From Paenibacillus sp. FSL K6-1096 (lineage in GTDB: Bacteria > Bacillota > Bacilli > Paenibacillales > Paenibacillaceae): DNA of 64,000 nt. The position numbers and the translations under genes are program-made. Within the stretch, counting starts at the first letter, position 1, and each line of letters opens with the position of its first letter. Under the pieces are notes generated by a model, which was not told the origin of the DNA, ran no database searches, and was given only the letters and a program-made list of their open reading frames with translations. Shown one piece after another: positions 25,777 to 40,446 of this stretch. Location: contig NZ_CP150274.1 of assembly GCF_037977055.1 (NCBI RefSeq), forward strand, positions 3,782,001 to 3,846,000, in the 5' to 3' direction.

Positions 25777-27030
25777 ATGGAAAAGTTAATGATAGGCGGC
25801 GGACGTCCACTAGAGGGTGTTGTAACCATCAGCGGGGCCAAGAATAGCGCCATTGCGCTCATTCCTGCGGCAATTCTGGCGGAGTCTGAAGTGGTGCTGG
25901 ATAATCTGCCTGCGCTTAGCGATGTTGCCGTGTACTCCGAGATTCTGGAGGAGCTGGGCGCAAATGTGTCGTGGACAGGCAGCCAGATGAGAATTGATCC
26001 CTCCCGCATCGTCTCCATTCCCATGCCGAACGGACCGGTTAAGAAACTCCGGGCCTCTTACTATATGATGGGCGCCCTGCTGGGCCGTTTCAAGGAAGCG
26101 ACCATTGGCCTGCCCGGCGGCTGCAATTTCGAGCCCCGTCCGATTGACCAGCATATCAAAGGCTTTGAAGCGCTTGGTGCAACGGTTACCAATGACCACG
26201 GCTCCATTCACCTGTATGCCAAAGAACTGCGCGGCGCCAAGATCTACCTGGACGTATCCAGTGTGGGCGCCACCATTAATATCATGCTCGCGGCTTCCCG
26301 TGCCAAAGGCTCTACAATTATCGAAAATGCGGCTAAAGAGCCTGAGATTATAGATGTAGCTACCCTGCTCAACTCCATGGGCGCTGTGATTAAAGGCGCC
26401 GGCACTGAAACCATCCGGATCGAAGGCGTAAATGAGATGCACGGCTGCCGCCATTCCATCATTCCTGACCGCATTCAAGCCGGAACATACATGATTGCCG
26501 CTGCAGCAACGCGGGGCAATGTGCTGATTGATAACGTGATTCCCAAGCATCTGGAGGCGCTGACCGCCAAGCTGCTGGAGATGGGAGTAGACATAGAAGA
26601 ACTGGATGAGAGCATCAGGGTGATCGGCAGACCCTCTTACGAGCATGTTGATGTCAAGGCATTGATATATCCCGGCTTCGCCACGGACCTGCAATCGCCG
26701 ATGACCAGCATCCTTACCCAGGCTGAGGGAGTCAGCGTCCTGAGCGATTTCGTATACAGCAACCGGTTCAAGCATGTGCCTGAGCTGGTCCGTATGGGCG
26801 CCAAGATCCGGGTGGAAGGACGTTCGGCGATTATTGAAGGCGGCAAGCTGAATGCGGCCAAGGTCAAGGCTGCCGATCTCCGGGCAGGAGCAGCGCTGGT
26901 AATCGCCGGGCTTACCGTTGAGGAAGGCATTACTGAAGTAACGGGCGTGGAATTCATCGACCGCGGATATGACAACCTCGTAAGCAATCTGCGCAATTTG
27001 GGAGCCGAAGTCTGGCGCGAGCACGAATAA
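25777..27030 (+). CDS. murA: UDP-N-acetylglucosamine 1-carboxyvinyltransferase
   Basis: 417-residue enzyme of the first committed step of peptidoglycan synthesis, transferring enolpyruvate from PEP to UDP-GlcNAc. N-terminal Lys in [11 protein letters not shown] and the active-site Cys in [15 protein letters not shown] (the fosfomycin target) are present; C-terminal [12 protein letters not shown] is typical. Firmicutes often have two paralogues; the copy located between fba and rho corresponds to B. subtilis murAB (murZ). Confidence 0.96.
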   Translation: MEKLMIGGGRPLEGVVTISGAKNSAIALIPAAILAESEVVLDNLPALSDVAVYSEILEELGANVSWTGSQMRIDPSRIVSIPMPNGPVKKLRASYYMMGALLGRFKEATIGLPGGCNFEPRPIDQHIKGFEALGATVTNDHGSIHLYAKELRGAKIYLDVSSVGATINIMLAASRAKGSTIIENAAKEPEIIDVATLLNSMGAVIKGAGTETIRIEGVNEMHGCRHSIIPDRIQAGTYMIAAAATRGNVLIDNVIPKHLEALTAKLLEMGVDIEELDESIRVIGRPSYEHVDVKALIYPGFATDLQSPMTSILTQAEGVSVLSDFVYSNRFKHVPELVRMGAKIRVEGRSAIIEGGKLNAAKVKAADLRAGAALVIAGLTVEEGITEVTGVEFIDRGYDNLVSNLRNLGAEVWREHE

Positions 27031-27033
27031 TGA

Positions 27034-27102
27034 GGATACCCGGATATGGAACGTGTATATTTTGCTGTTTATCTGCATATCTCCTTCCAATTCGGGTAAT
27101 CC
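27034..27102 (+). promoter_or_regulatory. Structured leader between murA and rho
   Basis: GGAT-CCCG (27034-27042) pairs with CGGG-ATCC (27093-27102), and directly inside GATATG (27043-27048) pairs with CATATC (27076-27081). There is no T-run, so it is not a typical terminator; it may be part of a rho leader, as rho is autoregulated in several bacteria. Confidence 0.45.
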
Positions 27103-27173
27103 TATCCTAATAAGCATTTTCATAGACTCATAGTTTAGAACTCATCATACAAAATTGAATAGGTGGTTATTAC

Positions 27174-28532
27174 ATGGATCTTCAAATTTCCGATCTGGAA
27201 GAAATGAAGCTGACCGATCTGTATAAGCTGGCTAAGAAATACCAGATTCCTTACTACGGGACGCTTAAGAAGCGGGAGCTGATCTTCGCGATTCTCCGCG
27301 CGCAGGCCGAACAGAGCGGCCTGATGTTCATGGAAGGCGTGCTTGAGATTCTGCCGGAGGGCTACGGCTTCCTCAGACCGATTAACTATCTGCCGAGTGC
27401 CGAGGATATCTATATCTCTGCTTCGCAGATCCGCAAGTTCGACCTTAGAAGCGGTGACCTGGTCTCCGGGAAATGCCGGACGCCCAAAGAGAATGAACGC
27501 TACTTCGGACTCCTGCAGGTCAATGCCGTCAACGGCGAGAATCCGGCAAGCGCAGCGGAACGGCTGCATTTTCCAGCGCTGACACCACTGTATCCGCAAG
27601 ACAAGCTGCCGCTTGAGACATCCCCAACCCATCTATCTACCCGTATCATGGACTTGCTTGCTCCGGTAGGCCTGGGGCAGCGCGGTTTGATTGTAGCACC
27701 TCCCAAAGCGGGCAAGACGCTCCTCCTGAAAGAAATTGCCAACAGCATCTCCACCAACAATCCTGAGATTGCACTGTTTGTTCTGCTGATCGATGAACGT
27801 CCGGAGGAAGTGACGGATATGCAGCGTTCAGTCAAAGGTGAGGTCGTGGCTTCAACGTTCGATGAGCTGCCGGAGAATCATATCAAGGTGGCTGAGCTTG
27901 TGCTGCAGCGCGCGCTGCGTCTGGTAGAGCACAAGAAGGATGTCGTCATTCTGCTGGACAGCATCACCCGTCTCGCCCGGGCCTATAATCTAGTGGTTCC
28001 GCCGTCCGGACGGACGCTCAGCGGGGGGATTGACCCTGCGGCCTTCCACCGGCCGAAGCGCTTCTTCGGTTCCGCGCGTAACGTGGAGGAAGGCGGCAGC
28101 CTGACGATTCTGGCCACCGCGCTGGTGGATACCGGGTCGCGTATGGATGATATTATCTATGAAGAATTCAAAGGAACAGGGAACATGGAGCTGCATCTGG
28201 ACCGCAAGCTGGCGGAACGCCGGATCTTCCCTGCGATCGATATCCGCCGTTCGGGTACACGCCGTGAAGAAGTGCTGCTGTCCAAGGAAGAGCTGGATAC
28301 CATCTGGTCGATCCGCAAGAATATGAACGAATCGTATGACTTCGTAGAAGGCTTCCTCAAGAAGCTGCGTGACAGTAAGACGAATGCTGAGTTCCTGGCT
28401 TCCTTTGATGTAGCCGGCAACAAGGAATCCCAATCGGCAAGCGGCACGGCCAGCAAGGGCGGAACGTCGAACAGCGGGGCATCTGCCCGCCGTACTACCC
28501 GGCCTAAGGCACCGACTGTGCCTACAACCTAA
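27174..28532 (+). CDS. rho: Transcription termination factor Rho
   Basis: 452-residue RNA-dependent hexameric helicase. The N-terminal Rho domain (about 1-55, [25 protein letters not shown]) is followed by the cold-shock RNA-binding domain (about 60-130, EGYGFLRP) and the RecA-like ATPase with Walker A APPKAGKT, Walker [17 protein letters not shown] and the Q/R-loop region. The last 35 residues form a Ser/Thr/Gly-rich tail not needed for the fold. ATG at 27174 follows a GGTGG site. Confidence 0.97.
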   Translation: MDLQISDLEEMKLTDLYKLAKKYQIPYYGTLKKRELIFAILRAQAEQSGLMFMEGVLEILPEGYGFLRPINYLPSAEDIYISASQIRKFDLRSGDLVSGKCRTPKENERYFGLLQVNAVNGENPASAAERLHFPALTPLYPQDKLPLETSPTHLSTRIMDLLAPVGLGQRGLIVAPPKAGKTLLLKEIANSISTNNPEIALFVLLIDERPEEVTDMQRSVKGEVVASTFDELPENHIKVAELVLQRALRLVEHKKDVVILLDSITRLARAYNLVVPPSGRTLSGGIDPAAFHRPKRFFGSARNVEEGGSLTILATALVDTGSRMDDIIYEEFKGTGNMELHLDRKLAERRIFPAIDIRRSGTRREEVLLSKEELDTIWSIRKNMNESYDFVEGFLKKLRDSKTNAEFLASFDVAGNKESQSASGTASKGGTSNSGASARRTTRPKAPTVPTT

Positions 28533-28557
28533 GGAATGAGAACAAGAGGAGAATAAC

Positions 28558-29835
28558 ATGTATCTGGTATATGCTGACGAGCAAGGAAACGTATATGATC
28601 ATCCCGAGCTGTATGCTCTTGCCCGCAGCGGCGATATGATTGTCGAGATGCTGGAGGAAGAGCTGATTCCGCTGCCTGAAGGGGCCACTCTGGTGGGACT
28701 TCCCTGTACGTGGGCGGTGGGGATGAATCCTGAGACAGGCGAGATGCTGCCGCTGCCGGAAGGCTCCCAGGCGGTCGGGGCGCTGCTGCCGCAGGGATAT
28801 ACCCGTCTGTGTCTTCCGGGTTATGTCAAGACAGACAAGTCGTATAAGCTTCCGCTCTTCGGTTATTCCGCAGTGGTGTGGAAGGATGGCCGGTTCTATG
28901 TGGCGGCTGATCTGACTGATGATCCGGAGCAGTGGAATCCTCTGAATTGCGACCGGGAGCTAGTGAAGGCCGGTGTGGGTGACCTGACGGCCAAATATCC
29001 CGAGAACCGTCTGTACGGCCATTTATCCAACTGTGCGCTGGGCTATGAATGCCTGACTTCATCGAATACCTTCCTGGGCCGGTGGGAGGGAGCGGTTCCT
29101 GTCTCCTATTCCTGTAATGCCGGATGCTTCGGCTGCATCTCGGAACAGCCGGATGACAGCGGATTTGTATCCCCGCAGACGCGGATGAACTTCCGTCCTA
29201 CGGTGAGTGAAATCTCCCAAGTTATGCTGGAGCACCTGAAGACGCCCCAGTCGATCGTCAGCTTCGGACAAGGCTGTGAAGGGGAGCCTTCCACCCAGGC
29301 CAAGCTGATCATTGAGTCTATCCGTGAGGTGCGCGCCATCACCGATATGGGCTATATCAATATCAATACGAATGCCGGGCTGAGCGATCATATCCGCGGG
29401 ATTGTCGATGCCGGCCTTGACCTGATGCGGGTCAGCACAATCAGTGCTCTGGATGACCATTATAATGCGTATTACAAGCCGCGCGGGTATACATTGGCTA
29501 ATGTTGAGAAGTCTCTCAAATATGCGGCATCCCAAGGCGTTTACACTTCCATCAACTATCTGATCTTCCCCGGGGTTACCGACCGTGAGGAAGAGATTGA
29601 GGCGATGGTTGAATTCGTCAGACGTACAGATCTGAAGCTGATTCAGATGCGGAATCTGAATATTGACCCGGAGAGTTATCTGGCGCTCATTCCGCCGGCG
29701 CAAGGCGAGATTCTTGGCATGAAGACGATGCTTGAGATTTTCCGGGAGGAGCTTCCTGGCGTGGTCATCGGCTCCTTCACCCATGTTCCGCCTGCTGAGC
29801 TGGCCCGCGCGAAGCAGCGCAGTGTACGGATCTAG
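28558..29835 (+). CDS. Radical SAM protein of unknown specificity
   Basis: 425 residues. An N-terminal region of about 170 residues with no recognised fold (YLVYADEQGNVYDHPELYALARSGD) is followed by a radical SAM domain. The iron-sulfur motif CNAGCFGC (Cx3CxxC) is intact, with GQGCEGEP, which resembles the SAM-binding GGE motif, about 50 residues on, and INTNAGLSD and YYKPRGYTL further along the barrel. No auxiliary Cys cluster is visible. It begins 26 bp after rho and is followed by rpmE, so it may be co-transcribed with rho. I cannot assign a substrate. Confidence 0.85.
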   Translation: MYLVYADEQGNVYDHPELYALARSGDMIVEMLEEELIPLPEGATLVGLPCTWAVGMNPETGEMLPLPEGSQAVGALLPQGYTRLCLPGYVKTDKSYKLPLFGYSAVVWKDGRFYVAADLTDDPEQWNPLNCDRELVKAGVGDLTAKYPENRLYGHLSNCALGYECLTSSNTFLGRWEGAVPVSYSCNAGCFGCISEQPDDSGFVSPQTRMNFRPTVSEISQVMLEHLKTPQSIVSFGQGCEGEPSTQAKLIIESIREVRAITDMGYININTNAGLSDHIRGIVDAGLDLMRVSTISALDDHYNAYYKPRGYTLANVEKSLKYAASQGVYTSINYLIFPGVTDREEEIEAMVEFVRRTDLKLIQMRNLNIDPESYLALIPPAQGEILGMKTMLEIFREELPGVVIGSFTHVPPAELARAKQRSVRI

Positions 29836-29959
29836 CGCTAGCGGATAGACAGCGGCAGAATCTATTGCAGTGCCCGGGCTTCCATGCTAGAATGTAGTTT
29901 GCGTAATCATATAACTCTAGGCCCGCATGAGGCTTAGGGCATGAGAGGTGAGATTTTAG

Positions 29960-30157
29960 ATGCAAACAGCCATTCAACCCAAGTACAACGTAACGAAGGT
30001 GACCTGCTCTTGCGGCAACACGTTTGAGACAGGCTCGGTTAAGCAGGAGCTTAAAGTCGAAATTTGCTCCAGCTGTCATCCGTTCTACACCGGCAAGCAG
30101 AAGTTCCTGGATGCCGGCGGCCGTGTTGACAAATTCAAGAAGAAATACGGAATTTAA
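29960..30157 (+). CDS. rpmE: 50S ribosomal protein L31 (zinc form)
   Basis: 65-residue ribosomal protein with the four zinc Cys of the C+ form (CSCG and CSSC), so it is the zinc-replete type and not the Zur-controlled C- paralogue. The C-terminal [13 protein letters not shown] is canonical. It follows rho in B. subtilis as well, here separated from it by the radical SAM gene. Confidence 0.96.
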   Translation: MQTAIQPKYNVTKVTCSCGNTFETGSVKQELKVEICSSCHPFYTGKQKFLDAGGRVDKFKKKYGI

Positions 30158-30281
30158 TGGATCTGCCGCTCTGCGGCTTAAGATGACGGACCCTTGCGGC
30201 GATTGGTGCTGCAGGGGTCTTCTTGTGGTCTGCGGCAGAGAGTTGCTCCTGCATGAGGGCGTTGCCAATCTATATGAATAG

Positions 30282-30310
30282 TTGATTTTTGCCCGGCCGT
30301 AAGCTATACT
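30282..30310 (+). promoter_or_regulatory. SRP RNA promoter
   Basis: TTGATT, 17-bp spacer, TATACT; transcription would start at 30316-30318, at the 5' end of the SRP RNA. Confidence 0.8.
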
Positions 30311-30314
30311 TATC

Positions 30315-30590
30315 TTCGCCGTGCTAGACGGGGAGGTAGCGGTGCCCTGTAACTCGCAATCCGCTGTAGCGAGGTTGAATTCCTGTTAGAGGTGCTGTCG
30401 ATGTGAGGCCTTGGTACCTATGGGCTGTGTTGACGGCTGGGTCCTCCGCAATGAGTGCTTGTGAACCTGGTCAGGTCCGGAAGGAAGCAGCCATAAGCAA
30501 GTTTTCTCTTGTGCCGGAGGGTGGCCTAGCCCGAGCAGTTTTGTAGGATTACCGCTCGGATCGCAGTCATCAATAACAGGTGCACGGTTT
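30315..30590 (+). ncRNA. ffs: Signal recognition particle RNA, long Bacillus type
   Basis: About 270 nt with an Alu domain. The 5' CCGTGC pairs with the 3' GCACGG, the 5' part contains GGGGAGGTAGCGGTGCCCTGT, and the S domain has the invariant GGTCAGGTCCGGAAGGAAGCAGC tip (Ffh-binding) flanked by the expected internal loop. It guides Ffh-bound ribosomes to the membrane. It stands just upstream of dnaX, as in B. subtilis. Confidence 0.95.
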
Positions 30591-30606
30591 ATATACTTGG
30601 ATATGG

Positions 30607-30648
30607 ATAGCGTCTTTGCCACTAGCGAAGATGCTTTTTGTTTTTTCG
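30607..30648 (+). terminator. Terminator of the SRP RNA
   Basis: AGCGTCTTTGC / GCGAAGATGCT stem with a short loop followed by TTTTTGTTTTTT. Confidence 0.85.
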
Positions 30649-30718
30649 GATGATGAATAAGACCTGTGCCTGATTGCCGTATTCCCGTTTCTGCATGGTT
30701 AACCACTGGGGAATATAG

Positions 30719-30724
30719 TATAAT
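30719..30724 (+). promoter_or_regulatory. -10 element of the dnaX operon (TATAAT)
   Basis: Perfect TATAAT 51 bp before dnaX; the -35 position (TGGTTA) is poor. Confidence 0.5.
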
Positions 30725-30775
30725 AAATTAGCGACAACTGCCGGAAAGCGGCAGCCTGAGAGAGGGTAATGCATA

Positions 30776-32542
30776 GTGGAACATATCGCGCTGTACCGTG
30801 CCTGGCGGCCGCAGTCGTTTCAAGATATGGTGGGGCAGCAGCATATTATCCAGACCCTGCAGAATGCCATCCGCGAACAGCGGGTGTCGCATGCCTACCT
30901 GTTCAGCGGTCCGCGGGGAACCGGTAAGACCAGTGCTGCCAAGGTATTGGCCAAGGCAGTCAACTGTGAGCGGGGACCCGGTCCGGAGCCGTGTAACGAA
31001 TGCCCGTCCTGTCTGCGGATTACCGCTGGCAACATCATGGATGTCCAGGAGATCGATGCGGCGTCCAACCGGGGCGTAGAAGAGATCCGCGATCTTCGGG
31101 ATAAGGTGAAATATGCGCCTACTGAAGTCCGCCGTAAAGTGTATATTATTGACGAAGTGCATATGCTGACAACAGAGGCATTCAATGCCTTGCTTAAGAC
31201 ACTGGAGGAGCCGCCGCAGCATGTGATGTTCATTCTGGCGACCACCGAGCCCCATAAGCTGCCGGCCACGATTATATCCCGCTGTCAGCGGTTTGATTTC
31301 CGCCGGGTCTCGCTGGAGGAGCAGACCGGACGCCTGACGGAGATCTGCCGGAAGGAAGGCATCTCAGCCGATGACGATGCCCTTCAGTATATTGCCCGCC
31401 TGTCAGACGGTGGGATGCGGGATGCGCTGAGCATTCTCGACCAGATCTCTTCGTTCACTGACGGGAAGGTAACCTACCAGCAGGTGCTGGGCATGACCGG
31501 GGGGATTCCCTCCGAGCAGTTCGCCCGGCTGGCGGCTGCGATTCTTGAAGGCGACATGGGACAGCTGCTGGAGCTTGTAGAGCAGCTCATGCATGAAGGC
31601 AAGAGCGCGGATAAGTGTCTGGAGAATCTTTTGTATTATTTCCGCGACTTGCTTATGATCAAGATGGTGCCCGGAGCAGACCAGCTGACGGACCGGGTGC
31701 TGAATCCGGCTGATTTCCGTGACATGGCTGCGGCCTACAGCCGTGAGCGGCTGTTCGTGATTGTGGAGACGCTGAGCCGTTATCTGGGTGAGATGAAGTA
31801 TGCCTCGCATCCGCAGACGATCTTTGAGGTGGCGCTGATGAAGCTGTGCAGCAGCGGATCAACTGCGGGAGATGCGGCGGGGATTCCGGCTGCAGACGCG
31901 GTGATGCCTGCAGCGGCGGGTGCCGCGGGGGCGGCCCAGCCGGGTGAGCTGGAGCAGCTCAAGCGGCAGATTGGGGCGCTGGAGAAGAAGCTGGAGCAGG
32001 CGATTCAAGCCGGCGGCGTCGGCGGAGGGCGCGAGCAGGCGGCCCCGCAGAGGACGGCTGCACCTCCAAGCGCCCCGCGGGTATCCGCGCCATCGAAGCT
32101 TCCGCCGCAACTCGACAAGTTCATCGCGAGTAAGGACAGCTCTGACTTCGGCGAGGTGTATAAGCAGTGGAGTCACGTGCTGCAGGGTGTGAAGGAAGAG
32201 AAGGTTACGGTTCATGCCTGGTTCGTCGACGGGGAGCCGGTATCGGTGATGGATGATGCAGTGCTGGTCGCCTTCAAGAACACCATTCACCGGGATACGA
32301 CGGAGAAGCCGGCGAATCGGCAGGTCATTGAGCATGTGCTGAATGCCAAGCTGGGCAAGCCTTACCGGCTGGTCACCATGATGATGAAGGACTGGAGCGA
32401 GGCTGCGACCAAATCCGCCTCCGGTGCCACAGAAGAGCTGCGTCTGGAGCATGAGCATGAAGCCGTTGAAGCGAAGTCTGAACCATGGATTGACGAGGCG
32501 ATCCAGCTCTTTGGAGAAGACCTTGTTGTCATAAAAGAATAA
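30776..32542 (+). CDS. dnaX: DNA polymerase III gamma/tau subunit
   Basis: 588-residue clamp-loader ATPase. Walker [13 protein letters not shown] near residue 45, zinc module CNECPSC with an upstream Cys, Walker [14 protein letters not shown] box in [10 protein letters not shown], then the collar domain. Residues about 360-450 are an Ala/Gly/Pro linker and the C-terminal tau domain binds polymerase and helicase. I saw no slippery frameshift signal for a short gamma form. GTG at 30776 follows GAGAGGG. Confidence 0.96.
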   Translation: MEHIALYRAWRPQSFQDMVGQQHIIQTLQNAIREQRVSHAYLFSGPRGTGKTSAAKVLAKAVNCERGPGPEPCNECPSCLRITAGNIMDVQEIDAASNRGVEEIRDLRDKVKYAPTEVRRKVYIIDEVHMLTTEAFNALLKTLEEPPQHVMFILATTEPHKLPATIISRCQRFDFRRVSLEEQTGRLTEICRKEGISADDDALQYIARLSDGGMRDALSILDQISSFTDGKVTYQQVLGMTGGIPSEQFARLAAAILEGDMGQLLELVEQLMHEGKSADKCLENLLYYFRDLLMIKMVPGADQLTDRVLNPADFRDMAAAYSRERLFVIVETLSRYLGEMKYASHPQTIFEVALMKLCSSGSTAGDAAGIPAADAVMPAAAGAAGAAQPGELEQLKRQIGALEKKLEQAIQAGGVGGGREQAAPQRTAAPPSAPRVSAPSKLPPQLDKFIASKDSSDFGEVYKQWSHVLQGVKEEKVTVHAWFVDGEPVSVMDDAVLVAFKNTIHRDTTEKPANRQVIEHVLNAKLGKPYRLVTMMMKDWSEAATKSASGATEELRLEHEHEAVEAKSEPWIDEAIQLFGEDLVVIKE

Positions 32543-32592
32543 ACTGCAAGCCTATCCGCGCTGGAATGCGCATCCCAAAGGAGAGACGATGT

Positions 32593-32904
32593 ATGAATAA
32601 TATGAACCAAATGATGAAGCAGGTCAAAAAAATGCAGGAGCAGATGCTCAAAGCCCAGGAGGAACTGGGGAATAAGACGATCGAAGGTTCATCCGGAGGC
32701 GGCGTGGTTACCGTACAGGTGAACGGCCACAAGAAATTGCTATCCATTCAGATCAAGCCGGAGGTTGTTGATCCGGAGGATATCGAAATGCTCCAGGATC
32801 TCGTAATCACTGCTGTTAATGATGCTCTGACCCAGGCTGAAGAGTTGGCTAACAACGATATGGGTAAATTCACCGGCGGAATGAAGATTCCTGGCCTGTT
32901 CTAG
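32593..32904 (+). CDS. ybaB: YbaB/EbfC nucleoid-associated protein
   Basis: 103-residue dimeric DNA-binding protein, Met- and Gln-rich at its N-terminus ([17 protein letters not shown]), ending in GGMKIPGLF, the usual terminus. Located between dnaX and recR as in most bacteria. ATG at 32593 has AAAGGAGAG upstream; the frame extends to 32566 without a better site. Confidence 0.95.
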   Translation: MNNMNQMMKQVKKMQEQMLKAQEELGNKTIEGSSGGGVVTVQVNGHKKLLSIQIKPEVVDPEDIEMLQDLVITAVNDALTQAEELANNDMGKFTGGMKIPGLF

Positions 32905-32938
32905 GTCATTCCACTCCCGGGCATAAGGAGAACATACT

Positions 32939-33538
32939 TTGTATTATCCCGAACCGCTAGCCAAGCTGATTGAAGCTTTCACGCGTTTGCCCGGTATCGG
33001 CCCGAAGACGGCTGCCCGGCTGGCCTTTCATGTGCTGAACATGAAGGAGGATGAGGTGATTGATTTCGCCAAAGCCCTGGTCAGCGTCAAACGGAATCTT
33101 CATTATTGCTCGGTCTGCTGCAACATTACTGATACCGACCCGTGCCGGATCTGCCAGGACAAAACCCGCGATGCTTCCGTTATCTGTGTGGTTCAGGACT
33201 CCAAGGATCTGGTTGCTATTGAACGGACCAAAGAATATGGCGGCTACTACCATGTGCTTCAAGGCGCGATATCCCCGATGGAGGGGATAGGGCCGGATGA
33301 TATCCGGCTGAAGGAGCTGCTGACCCGGCTCAGTGATGAGCGGGTGAAGGAGCTGATTATGGCGACTAATCCCAACATTGAGGGGGAGGCGACGGCCATG
33401 TATATTTCACGCCTGGTCCGTCCGTTCGAGCTGAAGATCACCAGAATAGCGCATGGCTTGCCGGTAGGCGGGGATCTGGAGTACGCGGACGAGGTCACCC
33501 TGTCGAAGGCGCTGGAAGGCCGCCGTGAGCTGTTCTGA
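32939..33538 (+). CDS. recR: Recombination mediator RecR
   Basis: 199-residue protein that with RecO loads RecA on gaps. HhH motif ([15 protein letters not shown]), zinc finger [16 protein letters not shown] and a Toprim domain with [19 protein letters not shown]. Start is TTG at 32939, 8 nt after AAGGAG; no other start has a site. Confidence 0.96.
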   Translation: MYYPEPLAKLIEAFTRLPGIGPKTAARLAFHVLNMKEDEVIDFAKALVSVKRNLHYCSVCCNITDTDPCRICQDKTRDASVICVVQDSKDLVAIERTKEYGGYYHVLQGAISPMEGIGPDDIRLKELLTRLSDERVKELIMATNPNIEGEATAMYISRLVRPFELKITRIAHGLPVGGDLEYADEVTLSKALEGRRELF

Positions 33539-33568
33539 GCGTGCTGCTGCGCTACAATATAAGTTATT

Positions 33569-33593
33569 AAGGAGCCTCCGGGCTCCTTTTTTC
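33569..33593 (+). terminator. Terminator after recR
   Basis: AGGAGCC-TCC-GGGCTCCTTTTTT. The next gene, yaaL, probably has a separate promoter. Confidence 0.85.
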
Positions 33594-33737
33594 TATTTCC
33601 CGTTGTCTTTAGTTCCAATTAAATGCGGTCATATGCTTCCTCAAGGTTCTAAGTTTGTCCCTGTTCCGATATGTATGAGATTAGAGAGTACTGAGCATTG
33701 GCTTAGTCTGCACTTATTCATATCAGGAGGGATCGCG

Positions 33738-34004
33738 ATGAAATGGTGGAACGTCAAGTGGCTGGGCGGAGCTGACGGGAGAGCGGAGAGAGCGAAGGCG
33801 GAAGAGGAGCTGGGAACGGTGTACCATGAAGTACGCAAGGCGCATTCCGAGTGGGAACGGGCCTATCTGATGTTTGATGAGGCGCTCGGCCAGGACCAGA
33901 TTGACTACGCCATCTACATTCTGGAGGCAGCAGAACGTAAATATCAGATTCACCTTAAGCACGCCAAAAACCTGGGACTCGACCGGAGCCGGCTGCTGCT
34001 ATGA
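33738..34004 (+). CDS. yaaL: DUF2508 family protein YaaL
   Basis: 88-residue, highly charged, helical protein (AEEELGTVYHEVRKAHSEWERAYLMFDEALG) of the YaaL family found between recR and bofA in Bacillaceae. Function unknown. ATG at 33738 follows GGAGGG; open frame upstream has no binding site. Confidence 0.88.
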   Translation: MKWWNVKWLGGADGRAERAKAEEELGTVYHEVRKAHSEWERAYLMFDEALGQDQIDYAIYILEAAERKYQIHLKHAKNLGLDRSRLLL

Positions 34005-34032
34005 CCAGACTGATCGGTGGAGGGATGCTGCA

Positions 34033-34299
34033 ATGCTGAGATTATTGGCTATAGCTGTACTGATTGTATCGGGTGTTCTGCTGCTGCTGACGGTATTCCG
34101 GCATAAGCTGGGCTGGGCATGGCTGAGTGTATTCGGCACTCATCTGATATTGGCTGCGCTGGCGATATACATTGTTAATTTTTCCGGTGTTGTAACGAAT
34201 CTGCATGTTCCGCTCAATCCCGCCACGATAGGGACGGTAACCATCCTCGGACTGCCTGGAGTGCTCCTGCTGCTGGGCTTAAAATTAACTTTGTTCTAG
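34033..34299 (+). CDS. bofA: Pro-sigma-K processing inhibitor BofA
   Basis: 88-residue membrane protein with two hydrophobic helices (about 2-22 and 30-52) and the conserved C-terminal NPATIGTVTILGLPGVLLLLGLK. BofA holds the SpoIVFB protease inactive in the outer forespore membrane until the forespore signals, so sigma-K is released late in the mother cell. GGAGGG precedes ATG at 34033. yaaL-bofA-rrn order matches B. subtilis. Confidence 0.93.
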   Translation: MLRLLAIAVLIVSGVLLLLTVFRHKLGWAWLSVFGTHLILAALAIYIVNFSGVVTNLHVPLNPATIGTVTILGLPGVLLLLGLKLTLF

Positions 34300-34302
34300 A
34301 GG

Positions 34303-34332
34303 TTGACGCCGGCTGCCCATTCGTGATACATT
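34303..34332 (+). promoter_or_regulatory. rRNA promoter P1
   Basis: TTGACG, 18-bp spacer, TACATT, directly after the bofA stop. Confidence 0.7.
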
Positions 34333-34409
34333 AAGTCTCGGCCCTTTGGACAAGGCATCTTCGGATCACTTGCTGAAAGCTAAAGCGAAAAAGAAATTCA
34401 AAAAAACGC

Positions 34410-34439
34410 TTGACTGAAACAAGGGCGCTGTGATATATT
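34410..34439 (+). promoter_or_regulatory. rRNA promoter P2
   Basis: TTGACT, 18-bp spacer, TATATT, about 200 bp before 16S. A tandem pair of promoters is normal for rRNA operons. Between here and 34640 lies the leader, with ATCCTTGAAAACTGAACAAC, a sequence also repeated before the 23S gene. Confidence 0.75.
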
Positions 34440-34640
34440 ATAAAGGTCGCTGCTGAGACAAAGTTAAGCGACAAAAGATGTGCTTGATCCTTGAAAACTG
34501 AACAACGAGTGAGTGGAAATCACCTCGGTGATTTCAAAAAAAATGATGAATTTCACAGCGTCTTGTGCGCTTTAGAAATATCATCTTGAGAATGCAAATT
34601 CTCGTCAGATGTTTCAAAATGAGCTATCGCTCTTTCAATA

Positions 34641-36206
<1,566 letters not shown>

Positions 36207-36323
36207 TGGAGAATCGTCACCTGCAACGGTGACATTCAAATCGGAAGCTTGACTTCCATTAGAGCCTTCGGGTTCACACACTCACTCGTGTTCAGTTTTG
36301 AAAGAGCAAGTCTCTTTCAACAA

Positions 36324-36442
36324 CGTTTGGTGGCGATAGCGGAGGGGTTCCACACGTACCCATCCCGAACACGACCGTTAAGCCCTCCAGCGCCGATGGT
36401 ACTTGGACCGAAGGGTCCTGGGAGAGTAGGACGCCGCCAAGC
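36324..36442 (+). rRNA. rrf: 5S ribosomal RNA, located between 16S and the spacer tRNAs
   Basis: About 117 nt, GTTTGGTGGCGATAGCGGAG to GACGCCGCCAAGC, with CCCATCCCGAACACG and the complementary ends typical of 5S. It lies about 120 bp after 16S and before tRNA-Ile; no 5S follows 23S. This order differs from the usual 16S-23S-5S. Confidence 0.95.
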
Positions 36443-36486
36443 GGATCATTCATTCGTGAATGCATCCAATAGAAGTTTTGTTATAT

Positions 36487-36563
36487 GGGCTTTTAGCTCA
36501 GTTGGTTAGAGCGCACCTCTGATAAGGGTGAGGTCGGTGGTTCGAGTCCACCAAGGCCCACCA
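36487..36563 (+). tRNA. tRNA-Ile(GAU)
   Basis: 77 nt with acceptor stem GGGCTTT / AAGGCCC, anticodon GAT in CTGATAAG, T-loop GGTTCGAGTCC and encoded CCA. Spacer tRNA of the rRNA operon. Confidence 0.97.
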
Positions 36564-36611
36564 TATAACAAATTTGAATTGAATAGTGCACCTCACTTTG
36601 GGGTATTTTAT

Positions 36612-36687
36612 GGGGCCATAGCTCAGCTGGGAGAGCGCCTGCCTTGCAAGCAGGAGGTCAGCGGTTCGATCCCGCTTGGCTCCACCA
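36612..36687 (+). tRNA. tRNA-Ala(UGC)
   Basis: 76 nt with acceptor stem GGGGCCA / TGGCTCC, anticodon TGC in CTTGCAAG, encoded CCA. Second spacer tRNA. The 240 bp between it and 23S contain the processing-stem sequences and no other gene. Confidence 0.97.
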
Positions 36688-36929
36688 ATTATGTTTTACA
36701 AAAGTATATGCAAGACCTTGATCCTTGAAAACTGGATACCGAAACGAATTTGCGTTTTAGAACATTCCTTTAAGCTGAACTTGTGTAAACAAGTTTGAAG
36801 TTTTTAGTTATACTAAGTGAAGGTTTTTGATTGTGCAGCGACCTTTGGCTTTGAATATTCCAGCGGGCGGATTCATCCGTACGCGCTATTCAAAACAAGA
36901 TGAGCAAACAAGCAAAACACCGGAACGTT

Positions 36930-39855
<2,926 letters not shown>

Positions 39856-39939
39856 AAACCACTAAAATGCATGATTCGTTTCGGATTCAGTTTTCAGGAA
39901 TTAAGTTCCTGTACGGATTTACATGGCTACCATTTATTT

Positions 39940-40031
39940 GGAGAGATACCCAAGTGGCTATAAGGGGACCCTCTGCTAAGGGGTTAGACTGCGTAAGCGG
40001 TGCGAGGGTTCGAATCCCTCTCTCTCCGCCA
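39940..40031 (+). tRNA. tRNA-Ser(GCU)
   Basis: 92 nt with long variable arm, acceptor stem GGAGAGA / TCTCTCC, anticodon GCT, encoded CCA. First of the eight-tRNA cluster after 23S. Confidence 0.95.
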
Positions 40032-40055
40032 TTATAAATCCAATCTTTACAGCAT

Positions 40056-40129
40056 GGCGGCGTAGCTCAGCTGGCTAGAGCGTACGGTTCATACCCGTGA
40101 GGTCGGGGGTTCGATCCCCTCCGCCGCTA
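40056..40129 (+). tRNA. tRNA-Met(CAU), elongator
   Basis: Acceptor GGCGGCG / CGCCGCT with a first G-U pair, anticodon CAT, discriminator A, no encoded CCA. It lacks the C1-A72 mismatch and GGG/CCC anticodon stem of initiators and closely matches the B. subtilis elongator form. Confidence 0.93.
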
Positions 40130-40140
40130 TATAGATTTAT

Positions 40141-40216
40141 GGAGGCTTAGCTCAGCTGGGAGAGCATCTGCCTTACAAGCAGAGGGTCGGGGGTTCGAAC
40201 CCCTCAGCCTCCACCA
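40141..40216 (+). tRNA. tRNA-Val(UAC)
   Basis: 76 nt, acceptor GGAGGCT / AGCCTCC, loop CTTACAA giving anticodon TAC, encoded CCA. Confidence 0.96.
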
Positions 40217-40246
40217 TCTTTACAGCTTCGATTCACCTTACACCGT

Positions 40247-40322
<76 letters not shown>

Positions 40323-40340
40323 TTTTTAACTGCAAATTGT

Positions 40341-40418
40341 GGAACCGTGGTGTAGTTGGCCTAACATGCCTGCCTGTCACGCAGGAGATCGCGGGTTCGA
40401 ATCCCGTCGGTTCCGCCA
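40341..40418 (+). tRNA. tRNA-Asp(GUC)
   Basis: 78 nt, acceptor GGAACCG / CGGTTCC, anticodon GTC in CTGTCAC, discriminator G, encoded CCA. Confidence 0.96.
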
Positions 40419-40446
40419 TTTTGTATTTTAACTGGCTCATTTACAT

